In this document: one piece after another, positions 25,373 to 34,960 of the stretch
Layout: every line of letters starts with the position of its first letter
Numbering within the stretch: the first letter of the stretch is position 1
From: Rhizobium sp. P32RR-XVIII
GTDB taxonomy: Bacteria; Pseudomonadota; Alphaproteobacteria; Rhizobiales; Rhizobiaceae
Direction: 5' to 3'
Assembly (NCBI RefSeq): GCF_012641395.1
Contig: NZ_JABAIH010000009.1
Coordinates: 62,001-126,000, forward strand
Length of the DNA: 64,000 nucleotides
Translations under genes and position numbers: made by a program
Notes under the pieces: model-generated
The model's input: only the letters and a program-made list of their open reading frames with translations
What the model was told of the DNA's origin: nothing
Databases searched by the model: none

Positions 25373-26152
25373 ATGCTCGATGGAAACGCAACACCGAACA
25401 TCCTCATCGCAGCGATGGATAGAGAGTCGGCTGAGGCCGTTCTGAATGGCTCCGAGCTGATTGATCTGAAGATCCATCAACAGCTACAGGCTCCTCATAA
25501 GCCCATCCAGTACGTCTATTTTCCGGAAACAGGGCTGAACTCGATCATCGTCCACGCGCCGGGCGGTTTGGAGATCGAAACCGGGCTTGTCGGGAAGGAG
25601 GGAGTGGTCGGAACGAACGCGCTCGCCGGGATCATACAGTCCCCGGATGAAGTCGTCGTCCAGATAGCCGGCAGCGCCCGTCGCCTGCCGCTGCGCCACA
25701 TGCAGTCCCTGATTGACGAAAGCGCGGCTCTTGAGGATCTCCTCATCCGCTATTTGCAGACCCTGCAGGTGCAGATCGCCGGCACGGCGCTCGCGAACGG
25801 AAGAGCGACGATCGTTCAGCGGCTAGCTCGCTGGCTGCTCATGTGTCAGGATCGCATCGAAAACCCACACCTGGCGTTGACCCACGAGTACCTCTCGACG
25901 ATGTTAGGCACCCGCAGGGCCGGCGTAACCACAGCGATACATGTCCTCGAAGGTGACCACCTAATACGATCCACGCGAGGTGTTTGCACGATCACGAACC
26001 GGCCGGGCCTCATTGAGCGGGCCGGCGGAATCTATGGAGCACCGGAGACGGAATACCGGCGCCTGATCGTTGTGAGCGCAGAAGGTGAGGCTCCGCATGG
26101 GACGGAACGCAACTTTCGCTCTAGTCGGGATTCAGGGCGCTACCTTTCTTGA
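25373..26152 (+). CDS. Crp/Fnr-family transcriptional regulator
   Basis: A 259-residue protein from ATG 25373 (MLDGNATPNILIAAMDRESA), preceded by GGAGGAG; the upstream in-frame extension looks non-coding. The N-terminal effector domain has the cyclic-nucleotide-binding beta-roll (YVYFPETGLNSIIVHAPGGL), and the C-terminal winged helix contains HEYLSTMLGTRRAGVTTAIH. No Fnr-type cysteine cluster is visible, so a non-iron-sulfur effector is likely. Related rhizobial proteins act as global or stress regulators. Intact, and framed by the ~300-bp R2 direct repeats, which could bear on its mobility. Confidence 0.85.
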   Translation: MLDGNATPNILIAAMDRESAEAVLNGSELIDLKIHQQLQAPHKPIQYVYFPETGLNSIIVHAPGGLEIETGLVGKEGVVGTNALAGIIQSPDEVVVQIAGSARRLPLRHMQSLIDESAALEDLLIRYLQTLQVQIAGTALANGRATIVQRLARWLLMCQDRIENPHLALTHEYLSTMLGTRRAGVTTAIHVLEGDHLIRSTRGVCTITNRPGLIERAGGIYGAPETEYRRLIVVSAEGEAPHGTERNFRSSRDSGRYLS

Positions 26153-26271
26153 GGCTTCTAAGTCGAGCCTCACGCAACCGTGCGGTTTTGGCCTCGCGCT
26201 GAAGGCGTTCCTGTTCAAGGATTGCTGCGGGGCAGACAGGGCCGTCGAACTAGACTTGGAAATACTACCAA

Positions 26272-26577
26272 GCTCGTCCAAAGGGTCAAAGATGGCGAGC
26301 CCCTGGTCTAAATGGCCGCCTCGGATATTGGGTAACGTGGCCGTCACGGGGCTGTGCTTTGGGGGCTCCAGCGCCTAAAACTAAAGCTCCGGGGAGCCTG
26401 CTCGTCAATAATCAATTAGGGTTAAACCAGTCGTTATCTGGGATCGAAGGGCCCGCTCCTACGGAAAAGCGAGCCCTTGCCGCGCGTCATGGATCCCCTG
26501 CCATTCAGCGCGGGATTGACCACGCGGCACCCGGACAGGGGTGTCATCCGGTTGAACAGGAGGAACTGCCACGCGGC
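26272..26577 (+). repeat. Direct repeat R2, copy 2
   Basis: The second copy of the sequence at 24611-24913, 120 bp downstream of the Crp/Fnr stop. Confidence 0.85.
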
Positions 26578-26773
26578 CGAATTGTGCTAAACAAGGCTGG
26601 TTCGGTAATGTTCCAAAAAAAGGCGCGCCGAAGCAGGGCAGGTTATGGGAACGGTGACCGCGCGGCGCGACGATTGAGAGTGCGTCTTCGTTGATGGTGG
26701 TTAACAGCAAGACTGCCGCACGGTCACCTGCTTAACCAAGTAAGTCCATCTCTGTTCCGGTTCGCTAGCGTAC

Positions 26774-26870
26774 GAAGAAAGACCCCGCTGACTTGTGGAG
26801 AGGTTGCGGGGTCAGGTCGCCGGGTTCGGCTGGATGCGGTGGTAGGGTGACACCTGGCGCAATCCGGCAA
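26774..26870 (+). repeat. Direct repeat R1, copy 2
   Basis: The second copy of 24441-24545; hairpin arms ACCCCGC (26782-26788) and GCGGGGT (26806-26812). Confidence 0.65.
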
Positions 26871-26927
26871 ATTAACGCGCGAAACGGTCGCTGCGTTTCT
26901 GTCCGTTACCGTACGATCAAAAAGAAA

Positions 26928-26945
26928 GCCCCGCCGAAGCGGGGC
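26928..26945 (-). terminator. Terminator-like palindrome
   Basis: GCCCCGC pairs with GCGGGGC around CGAA; on the minus strand it is followed by TTTCTTTTT. Degenerate relatives are at 26617, 28462-28479 and 28575. Confidence 0.55.
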
Positions 26946-27019
26946 GAGTTCGCCTGTAGCAACAGTTGAACGACCAGGGCCGTGCGATGTTCCCGTACGG
27001 TGGCGTACCGACTAAAAAA

Positions 27020-28295
27020 GATCGGATGACTGGGGCTCCGGCGGCCTCTCTGCATGGGAGTAACGGGATATCGATCTTCCGGGCAGGCTCCAATGGTTCA
27101 ACCGGTCAGGAGATCTGCCATGGAACTGTTCGTCGGTCTTGATGTTTCCGTTCGCACCACCAGCGTCTGCGTGATGGACACGAGTGGTAAACTCATCAAA
27201 GAGGGCAAGGTTGAGACCGAGCCGGATGCGATCGGCGCCTTGCTTCATGTAATTGGCGACCCCTGTAAGCGTGTCGGCCTTGAGGCCGGTCCGCTTCGCA
27301 ATGGCTCTACAGCGGCCTGGCAGCCGCAGGCCATCCGGTGATCTGCGTCGAAACACGGCACATGAAGGCTGCGCTCTCGGCTCAGATCAACAAGACCGAT
27401 CGCAACGACGCCCGCGGCATCGCGCAGATGATGCGTGTGGGGCTTTACAAGCCAGTCCATGTCAAGACCGTCGGGAGCCAAGAGATCCGGATGCTGCTGA
27501 CCGCGCGCAAGTTCGTGCAGACGAAGATTCTCGATGTGGAGAATAACTTGCGCGGCCTACTACGCAACTTCGGACTCAAGGTGGGAGCCGTGACCAAACT
27601 GCAGTTCGAGCGGCGTATTATCGAGTTGCTCAAACAATCCCCCCATCTACGCTTGGTAATCGACCCTCTCCTGAAAGTCCGCCACGTGCTGAGAGAGCAG
27701 TTTCGGCACCTGCAAAGGGCCATGGAACGGCTGGCCGAGAGCGACGACACTGCAAGCTGCTGATGACGGCACCGGGCGTCGGGCCGATGGTCGCCCTGAG
27801 TTTCCGGGCCGGTGTCGACGCGGTACGGTTCCGCCGGTCGCGCTCCGTTCCCGCCCACTTCGGATTGACGCCCTCGCGCTATCAATCCGGTGAGATCGAT
27901 CGAGATCGGGGCATTTCGAAATGCGGTGATGCCGCGATACGATGGGCGCTGGTCGAAGCCGCCGGGATCCTGCTGCGAATCTCGAAGCGGAGCTCGCCGT
28001 TGAAGGCGTGGGGCCTCACCATCGCTCGTCGGCGAGGCATTGCGAAGGCTACCGTGGCGGTGGCTCGACGTCTGGCAATCATTCTGCATCGGATGTGGGT
28101 CGACAACACACCCTATCGCTGGGAGGCCAGTGCCAGTGCCGCCTGAGAGATTGAGTTAAGGGTTCCGCTTCGCCACGGATAGAGGTCCCGTTCAGGGACG
28201 AGTGGGTAGGCAATCTCGAGGCGGGGCTGGACGTCAGCTCAGAGCTAACAGTTTCGGAAAAAAGATTGAGATGCCTCTCCATCCGACCCGATCAT
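27020..28295 (+). mobile_element. IS110-family insertion sequence
   Basis: A transposase region of the IS110 family is framed by related subterminal sequences. The left end reads GATCGGATGACTGG near 27021, and the right end, reversed, GATCGGGTCGGATGG near 28295. The exact ends are not certain, since this family lacks terminal repeats and target duplications. It sits among palindromic hairpins, a preferred target of this family. Confidence 0.65.
27121..28146 (+). pseudogene. IS110-family transposase, frameshifted twice
   Basis: The first frame begins MELFVGLDVSVRTTSVCVMD, with the first catalytic Asp in GLDVS and Glu in GLEAGPL. A shift near 27300 leads to ICVETRHMKAALSAQINKTD with RNDAR. A second break near 27763 leads to TAPGVGPMVALSFRAGVDAV, then PAHFGLTPSRYQSGEIDRDR and the C-terminal helix pair. 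IS110 enzymes are DEDD recombinases that work with a bridge RNA transcribed from the element's non-coding flank. Two indels inactivate this copy. Confidence 0.85.
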
Positions 28296-28901
28296 GAAGC
28301 GGTCACGCGCCGACTTCGAAGAGAAGCCAGAGCCCTGGCGGGCGCTCATCACTATCCGGCGTGCTACAGCCGTGACTCTTAAACTATTACAATGACCGTA
28401 ACCGCGCCGCGTCGACGCGGAGCATAACCTTTTGCTTGACAGACCCAGCCCCAAAAGAGAAGCCCTGCCGAAGCAGGGCAGTTCTCATCAGTATTCAGGG
28501 ATCGCGCAACCGATCCCGACGCAGGAAACGAATAAGGAAGCCTCAGGTTCCAGCCAGACCATTCGACCAAAAGAAGCCCCGCCGAAACCGGGCAATCTGA
28601 TCCAGAGGATCGCGCGGCCTTCCAAAAAGGAGCACGGAAGGGTCAAAGCAGTGAGCTCGCCGCGCGATCCCAAATACTAAACGATCAGTGTGGCGCAACG
28701 TCCGGTCTGGTAGCGTACCGTGAGAATCAGCCGATGAGGCCGAACGATGCCGCGAAGCTGCCGATGACGCCCGCAATCGCCCCCAGCATGGCCAACCCCA
28801 TCAGCGTCCCCGTCCGCGATCAAATCGTCCCGACCCTTTACTTTGCTGTGAGCACCTTCCATGTTGCTCACCGGTGAGATTCGGCCTGCGGAGGACCATC
28901 A
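28296..28901. other. Intergenic region with palindromes
   Basis: There is no supported gene. GCCCTGC/GCAGGGC (28462-28479) is a perfect hairpin preceded by AAAAGAGAA, and a weaker relative lies near 28575. A 24-codon hydrophobic frame on the minus strand (28727-28801, LAMLGAIAGVIGSFAASFG) might be a peptide remnant. Confidence 0.5.
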
Positions 28902-29450
28902 ATGAAGTTCAACGGCGTGTTGGCGGCTGCGCTGCTAATGCCGGTGTTGGCGAGTCCCGGTTACGCGCAGGACCAGATCTTCGATGAGCTGCGCTTTGGC
29001 GCCTCGACGTCGATCCAGGGCGGCCACGAGCGGGAAGACGGCATCTTTCCGGAAGTCACCGTCTTTTTCGATCCGTTTGGTGCCGATTCCGCCACGACCT
29101 GGACCCAGACGCTTGTGAGCCCGCGTATCCATCTCGGTACGTCGATCGGAACTGAGGGCGAAGCGACCCAGTTTTTCACCGGCTTTTCCTGGACTGCCAA
29201 CTTTACCGAGAAGCTTTTTGCCGAGGCTGGTTTTGGCGGTTTGATCCATACCGGCGAACTCGATCACAACGACGACGGCCCTGCACTCGGCTGCCGTGTC
29301 CTCTTCCGTGAGTATGTCGGCGCAGGCTATCGCTTCGACAGTCACTGGAATGTCATGGCTCAGGTTGCCCATTCCTCTCACGCCAACCTCTGCAACGGGC
29401 CAAATGACGGCATGACACGTGCAGGCGTGCAGCTCGGCTACAAATTCTAA
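28902..29450 (+). CDS. PagL-like lipid A 3-O-deacylase
   Basis: A 182-residue protein with signal peptide MKFNGVLAAALLMPVLASPG (cleavage about YAQ-D) and a beta-barrel of about eight strands with alternating hydrophobic residues, ending in the outer-membrane signature VQLGYKF. The conserved PagL His/Ser region is present near residue 157 (QVAHSSHANLC), followed by GPNDGMTRAG. The family removes the 3-O-linked acyl chain of lipid A at the outer membrane, altering host recognition. Intact and monocistronic, with a signal-containing start at ATG 28902. The typical catalytic Glu is not obvious (GPNDG replaces it), so activity is not certain. Confidence 0.8.
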   Translation: MKFNGVLAAALLMPVLASPGYAQDQIFDELRFGASTSIQGGHEREDGIFPEVTVFFDPFGADSATTWTQTLVSPRIHLGTSIGTEGEATQFFTGFSWTANFTEKLFAEAGFGGLIHTGELDHNDDGPALGCRVLFREYVGAGYRFDSHWNVMAQVAHSSHANLCNGPNDGMTRAGVQLGYKF

Positions 29451-29844
29451 GCAAAACGATAGGGCCACCGCGTGCGTTACTCACCGGGCGGCGTTCTGTC
29501 CGTTCGGCATCCTATTCCTGCATGCGGTTGCAGGCCGCGATAGTTCGGCGGCTGATGCTTCCGGCAATACCACAGCGTGGTTGCCTTACTCTTCTCGACC
29601 TCATCAGCAGCCACATTCCCCAGCCGGGCTCGCGCGGCTCATCGGAGAAATTGTCGTCATCGTTCATTTTCTTTCCAGTCTCATTCACGCCTACCGCGGA
29701 TTTAGAGACATCGGTCCCTTGCGATATTTAACGGCCGAGTTAGTTTCACTTTGTTAAACATTTCTGCCCAATTTCACTCCCTGTGCGTGAGGAGGCGCGA
29801 TTTTCCTACCAATGCATAATCATTAGTTTCATTTCGAATCATTG
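29451..29844. other. Intergenic region upstream of the flagellin relic
   Basis: It contains one copy of a ~78-bp repeat (29520-29597). The last 100 bp are AT-rich and probably held the flagellin promoter. No gene. Confidence 0.5.
29520..29597 (+). repeat. 78-bp repeat, copy 1
   Basis: Shares CGCGATAG, GGCT.ATGC.TCCGGCAAT and ACCAC.GCGT with 31108-31184, about 75-80 percent identity by eye. The two copies flank the flagellin pseudogene. Confidence 0.65.
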
Positions 29845-31019
29845 ATGTCTTTCATCAATACGAATTACTCCGCGATTGCCGCGCTTCAGACTCTGAGATC
29901 CGTCAACTCCAATTTGCAAGCACGCAACAACACGTTCAAGCGGCCTTCGAGTTCCGACTGCCTCCGACAACGCACCTTATTGGTCTATCGCAACCACAAT
30001 GCGCTCGGATAACGGTGCAATTTCCGCTGTTCAGGATGCGCTGGGTTTTTGGGCGGCAACACGGCGTCCCAGGATCGGGGACGACGGTCAGCATAACGAT
30101 CGACCGCTCTCTGGTTGATCAGGTCTACCCGACGCTGAACGGTGTCATCTCCACCCGCGACCAGTTCGCCTGGGTGATCCGCGCGGCTCTCACTCCCGTC
30201 GGAGCACAGTTCGCCGTGAGCGGAACGACTGACGGCTATGCGCTTCTTTCGGTCGAGACCTCGGCCTTTCCGGATCCTCGATCCAGGTCACGAGCGCGAG
30301 TTCCACGCTAGCAAGCGGAAGTACGGGCGGACTCGCCACCACCGGAACGGACTACGGTAACCGGCCAGAACTCGTCAGCTTCTTCGACGACCCCTTCAAC
30401 ATCTGCAGCTCGGCGGAGATCTATCTCCCGATCACGATCAACGGCACGGACAGAACCGTGACGATCAACCGCAAAATTGTCGATGACGCGCTTGGCACTA
30501 CGGATGGCGACATCACGTCGGCCGACGATGTCGTGACGGTCTTCAATGCGGCGATGGCCGCGCAGAACGTCGGAGTGAAGGCGATGAACGAGGGCACATA
30601 CATCCTCTACGAGATGGATGACACAGTTCACCCGGAGGCCGGCAGCATAACCTCGCTGGGAATCGGTCCAGCTTACGACAACTATGGTGTACTTCCAAAT
30701 TTCGGCATCTTGGATGTAGACATCACCTCGGATGCGATAGACCTCGACACCTATATCGACGGCGTTGAAACGATGTTGGCAAAGATGACCTCAGCAGCTT
30801 CCATGATCGGCAGTTTGCAGACGCGGATTGACATGCAAACGAACTTCTCCAGCAGGCTAATGGCTTCCATCGAATCAGGTGTCGGCAAGCTCGTAGACGC
30901 CGACATGGAAGAAGTCGTCGAAGCTCAGCGCTTTGCAGACGCAACAGCAGCTCGCGCTTCAGTCTCTTTCTATTGCTAACAGCTCGCCGCAGAATCTTCT
31001 CAGCCTCTTCCGGCAGTAA
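29845..31019 (+). pseudogene. Flagellin, multiply frameshifted
   Basis: ATG 29845 begins MSFINTNYSAIAALQTLRSV, the standard rhizobial flagellin N-terminus (D0/D1). The frame breaks after about 35 residues, and WSIATTMRSDNGAISAVQD-like sequence appears in another frame near 29985. A variable middle is spread over two frames (IRAALTPVGAQFAVSGTTDG; VTINRKIVDDALGTTDG). The C-terminus resumes as MLAKMTSAASMIGSLQTRID and, after a last shift near 30915, KLSALQTQQQLALQSLSIAN, ending NLLSLFRQ at 31019. At least four indels. Flagellins polymerise into the flagellar filament; this copy cannot. No other flagellar gene is nearby, so it is a stray copy. Confidence 0.85.
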
Positions 31020-31690
31020 CAAGCGCCTCGCGTTTCGCAGCAGCGGAACTTGCGGACACTTTCTCGGACGCGCAGAAGACATCTCAACTACCACCGCTGT
31101 ACCCCTCCATGCGGCGGCAGCTCGCGATAGCTCAGAGGCTCATGCCTCCGGCAATACCACCGCGTTATTGCGCTGCTCTCCTCAAAGCCGTAGCAGCCCA
31201 TTCTGTGCAGCGGATGCCGCTAGCGTCCTCATGGTCGCAGTAGTGCTCGACGTGCACATTCGCGCCTAGTGCGCTCGTGTGTCCCTCAATCGACATCCTG
31301 ACTTCCTCGCATCTCGTTGTGCCTCATCAGCCGGTGATAATAGGTCCTCGACTATGCGCGACGCTTCCCGGGCCGTGGGACAAAATCCCTGATGCGGTAG
31401 CGGCCGCTCCCGGACGTTCGGCCCCTGAGCGCTCCAGCCCACGCTTCGGCCCGGCATCCTCCAGACGACCGCGACCGATCGCCACTTCCCCGTCCAGACG
31501 AGAAGGCAGTCATCTCGCTGCAGTTGCCTGCAGAGTTCGTCATCGTCCTCGAGCCGGCGTCCCCCACTTGGCTTGCGATCCCTTGAGCCACCGCTGGTCC
31601 TCGCCAATCCGGACGTGCGCCACCCCATCCTCACCAAGATTCAGGGAACCCGACGACCTTATGCCGAATTAGGGGGTCAGAGGAGATTCT
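31020..31690. other. No gene recognised
   Basis: It contains repeat copy 2 (31108-31184). Longer frames on both strands between 31266 and 31672 lack motifs and overlap one another. AGGAG at 31681 is the ribosome site of the next gene. Confidence 0.5.
31108..31184 (+). repeat. 78-bp repeat, copy 2
   Basis: Partner of 29520-29597, 90 bp after the flagellin relic. Confidence 0.65.
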
Positions 31691-32284
31691 ATGAACAAAG
31701 GCAGGCTCGAAAACTGGCGCCATATCTGTGTCGACATGCAGCGCCTGTTTGCGGAAGACACGCCTTGGCATGTCGCGTGGATGGATTCCGTGCTGCCGCA
31801 GGTGCTTGAGATCGCCTCGACCTATCCCGAACGCACCATCTTTACGCGCTTCCTGACGCCGGAAACGAAGGATGTGGCAAACGGCACGTGGCGTAATTAC
31901 TATGAAAAATGGTGGATGATGACCGGCGAACATCTTCCTGCAGAGATGTTGGAGCTTGTACCCGCGCTGCAAAGGCTGGTGCCGCCGGCTTCTTTTCTCG
32001 ACAAGAAAATCTATTCCCCATGGCTCGACGGCAGGCTCCATACGGCTTTGCGAACCAGGGCAGTCGAGACGCTGGTGATTACCGGCGGCGAAACTGATGT
32101 CTGTGTCATGGCGACGTTGCTCGGGGCCGTCGACCTTGGCTACCGCATCATACTCATCGAGGATGCCCTCTGCAGCGGCGACGACCAAACGCACGAAGCC
32201 TCGCTGGAACTGCTGCGAAATCGCTTTTCCGTCCAGCTCGAGTTGATGTCCACGGATAATTTCCTGCGGCAAGCACACGGCTGA
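31691..32284 (+). CDS. Isochorismatase-family cysteine hydrolase
   Basis: A 197-residue protein from ATG 31691 with AGGAG seven bases upstream. The family triad is visible: Asp15 in CVDMQ, a Lys near 105 in FLDKKIYSPW, and Cys near 138 in TGGETDVCVMATLLGAVDLG. A cis-peptide-type VI.GG motif precedes the Cys. Members hydrolyse small amides or isochorismate-like substrates (nicotinamide, carbamoyl sarcosine, ureido acids); the substrate here is not predictable. The insertion WWMMTGEHLPAEML before the Lys is typical of a rhizobial subgroup. Intact, monocistronic, cytosolic. Confidence 0.85.
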   Translation: MNKGRLENWRHICVDMQRLFAEDTPWHVAWMDSVLPQVLEIASTYPERTIFTRFLTPETKDVANGTWRNYYEKWWMMTGEHLPAEMLELVPALQRLVPPASFLDKKIYSPWLDGRLHTALRTRAVETLVITGGETDVCVMATLLGAVDLGYRIILIEDALCSGDDQTHEASLELLRNRFSVQLELMSTDNFLRQAHG

Positions 32285-32796
32285 GTATCACCATCTCCGC
32301 ATAACCGAAGAACTCCTGCAATGGCTTGCTATCGGGCCGCAGCGCTGGCGTCCCCAGCGGAGGTGACTTCGCCGAATGATGGTGCGGGCCCCAAGCGGTC
32401 AATCCGTTGGTTAGCTTAGCTTGCCGTCGCTTCACTCTCTTCCCAAGCGAGTCATTCACAAGTGACGGCACTTCCTGGACGGCGTGGTGCTCGGGCGAAT
32501 TAAGCCGTGACACGCGTCGTTCGCTTACGGGGTTCTTGCGGTAGGGCAGCCTGTTGAACATCAGGCCACCGATGTACAATTGATTGTTTAGGATGCCGGT
32601 GCCTCTTCGGCGGTGTGGTCCAGCAACTCGTTCGGCCTCTGTTCCTTTACTGAGAACTTCACGCGGTCAGACGCTTGTAGTTCCGCAACGAAGGCATCGA
32701 CCTTTGCCAGTTCGACTTCGGATCAGGGACCTGCAACGAGATCTGCGTTCCCATGGAGGTGCGGCGCGTTTATGTCTGATGCTCATCGACGCAGCG
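32285..32796. other. No gene recognised
   Basis: A gap between two converging genes. Frames in it are non-coding by composition. No strong hairpin seen. Confidence 0.45.
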
Positions 32797-34773
32797 CTAG
32801 ATCACCGTCTGAAGACCGAGTTCGACGACCCGGCCGGTGGGAAGACCAAAGTAGTCGGTCGCATTGCTGGCGTTCTGGGCGAGCGCAATGAACAGCCGGT
32901 CCTGCCAGAGGGGCATCCCTCCTTTCTTCGATGGAAGGATCGTCCGGCGCGACAGGAAGAAGGACGTAGACATAATGTCGAACTTCAGCCCGAGTTTGCG
33001 CACAAGGACAAGTGCACGTGGAATGTTGGGCGTTTCCATGTAGCCGAAGGTGATGACAAGACGGCTGAAGAGAGGATTAAAGCTTTCCAGGAAAATCTTC
33101 TCATCGTCCGGCACGAAGGGCCTCGTCGTCGTCACGACGCTGAGGATGACGTTCTGTTCATGGAGGACCTTGTAGTGCTTCAGGCTGTGCAGGAGTGCCG
33201 TTGGCGCGCCCTCGACATCGCTCGTCAGGAAGACGGCCGTGCCCGGAACTGTCGGAGGTTTCTTCTGCGCAAGCTTGTCGATGATTACTGCCAGAGGAAT
33301 CTCGTCTGCCTTCGTGCGGGCGGCGAGCAGCCGTCGCCCCGCCATCCACGTCTGCATGATCAGGATTATGGTCGACGAGACGAGAACAGGCACCCAGCCG
33401 CCATCTGCGAACTTGGCGACGTTGGCGGCGAAGAATCCGGTGTCGATCAGGAAAAGAGGGACGACGATCGCCGCAGCGCTCGCTGGCCTCCAGCCCCAGA
33501 CGCGTCGCATGACCACGAACAGCAGAACCGATGTGATAAGCATCTCACCCGTGACCGCGATCCCGTAGGCCGCCGACAGACCGCTGGAGTTCTGGAAGAA
33601 GACGACGAGGGCGGCTACGAAGACGAAGAGCAGACTGTTGACCTGCGGCATGAAGATCTGCCCGGAATGCGTCTCCGATGTATGCAAGATCTGCAGCCGT
33701 GGCAGCAAGTTCAGATGCATCGCCTGACGGACTAGGGAGTAGGCGCCGGAGATGACCGCCTGGCTTGCGATCACCGTCGCAGCGGTGGCGAGGCACACGA
33801 TAGGAATCCTCGCCCATTCCGGATGCATTCCGAAGAAGGGATGCGCGGCCATCCCGGGATTTGCGAGCACGAACGCCCCTTGCCCGAAGTAGTTGAGCAG
33901 AAGACATGGAAAAACGAGCGAGAACCATGCCGTCACAATCGGACGTCTGCCAAAATGGCCAAGATCGACGTAGAGCGCCTCGGCGCCCGTCACCGCAAGG
34001 AAGACCGCGCCCAGCACGGCGACCGCGAGGCGGATGTTGCTCGCGACATACCGCATTGCGTGGAGCGGATTGATCGCCCCAAGGATCGCCGGGTCGTCGA
34101 GGATGTGGATCGCCCCGCTCACCCCAAGAGCGGCGAACCAGAGCGCCATGATCGGACCGAACACCGACGCGACGCCGCCCGTTCCGAACCGCTGGACGAA
34201 GAACAGGACTGCAATGATCGTGAGCGTGATCGGCACCACCCAGTTGGAAAGAGCCGGGGCTACGACCTGAATGCCCTCGACCGCCGAGAGGACTGAGATC
34301 GCCGGAGTGATGATTGCGTCTCCGAGAAAGAGCGATGCTCCGGCGACGCCAAGCACCAGGACCCATGCGGGTCTACCGGAAAGGCTCTCGCGCGCGAGCG
34401 TCATCAGGGAGAGAGTTCCTCCTTCGCCGCGATTGTCGGCCTTCAGGACGAAGCTGACGTACTTTATTGTCACGACGATCGTCAGAGCCCAGACGATGAG
34501 TGATAGGATTCCCAGCACGTTGTCACGATGCGAGCCCGAGCCGGCCGTCGCATGAAGCGCTTCCCTGAAGGCGTAGAGCGGACTGGTGCCGATATCCCCA
34601 TAGACCACACCTAGAGCCGCGAGCACGAGCGAAGGAAGACCGCTCCGAGTTTCATGGTCGAGTTCGGGGTCTTCGGATCGCAGTTGAGGGTAGGTCAACG
34701 AACAGGTCCTGACTGAGGTGTAAACGGATTTGTAGGCGATGCCAATGATACCGGCAACGCTCAGAAATGACAT
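32797..34773 (-). CDS. kup: Kup-family low-affinity potassium transporter
   Basis: Potassium/proton symporter of the KUP/HAK/KT family in the inner membrane. The signature LAALGVVYGDIGTSPLYAFR opens the first helix. About 12 hydrophobic helices follow, with GEGGTLSLMTLA, the GDAIITPAISVLSAVEG motif, and a C-terminal cytoplasmic domain (residues about 480-658). From ATG 34773 the protein has 658 residues, about 30 more than usual. A TTG at 34698 with AGGAC upstream would give the typical N-terminus (LTYPQLRSEDP), and GTG 34815 is also in frame. Intact. The sequence just upstream is the 3' end of a TetR-like relic, so the native promoter may have been replaced. Confidence 0.9.
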   Translation of the reverse strand: MSFLSVAGIIGIAYKSVYTSVRTCSLTYPQLRSEDPELDHETRSGLPSLVLAALGVVYGDIGTSPLYAFREALHATAGSGSHRDNVLGILSLIVWALTIVVTIKYVSFVLKADNRGEGGTLSLMTLARESLSGRPAWVLVLGVAGASLFLGDAIITPAISVLSAVEGIQVVAPALSNWVVPITLTIIAVLFFVQRFGTGGVASVFGPIMALWFAALGVSGAIHILDDPAILGAINPLHAMRYVASNIRLAVAVLGAVFLAVTGAEALYVDLGHFGRRPIVTAWFSLVFPCLLLNYFGQGAFVLANPGMAAHPFFGMHPEWARIPIVCLATAATVIASQAVISGAYSLVRQAMHLNLLPRLQILHTSETHSGQIFMPQVNSLLFVFVAALVVFFQNSSGLSAAYGIAVTGEMLITSVLLFVVMRRVWGWRPASAAAIVVPLFLIDTGFFAANVAKFADGGWVPVLVSSTIILIMQTWMAGRRLLAARTKADEIPLAVIIDKLAQKKPPTVPGTAVFLTSDVEGAPTALLHSLKHYKVLHEQNVILSVVTTTRPFVPDDEKIFLESFNPLFSRLVITFGYMETPNIPRALVLVRKLGLKFDIMSTSFFLSRRTILPSKKGGMPLWQDRLFIALAQNASNATDYFGLPTGRVVELGLQTVI

Positions 34774-34809
34774 TGGTTCGAAAGGGATGATGATGGTCGG
34801 TGATCGCAA

Positions 34810-34960
34810 AAGCACGAGGCGGCCGCGTCAACATTCCTCGGAGCGAACTGTTCGGTCGCGATGCCGGCGCGAATGAGCTCCGCCACATTGGCCTGAAGTC
34901 GCTTCAGATAGTGCCTGAACGACGGCCAACTGCTTTCTGCAGCAAGAACAACTAAGGTTG
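34810..34960 (-). pseudogene. TetR-family regulator, C-terminal fragment
   Basis: A minus-strand frame reads VVLAAESSWPSFRHYLKRLQ, then ANVAELIRAGIATEQFAPRN and VDAAA. The pattern W..F..Y...L...VAELIRAGIA..F is typical of the C-terminal ligand-binding domain of TetR proteins. No N-terminal HTH is upstream and the frame merges into the kup start region, so it is a relic. Confidence 0.5.

Larger units (their letters stand above)
26153..27019. other. Repeat-rich intergenic region
   Basis: There is no gene here. It contains R2 copy 2, R1 copy 2, hairpins at 26447-26478 and 26782-26812, and a terminator-like palindrome at 26928-26945, up to the IS110-type element. Confidence 0.6.

Noticed and set aside
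24441..28600. Repeated hairpins as a CRISPR array
   Set aside because: Spacing is irregular, units differ, and no spacers of constant length or cas genes exist.
32584..33735. 383-codon open frame on the plus strand
   Set aside because: It is antisense to kup, whose protein shows clear family motifs; the frame arises from the high GC content.
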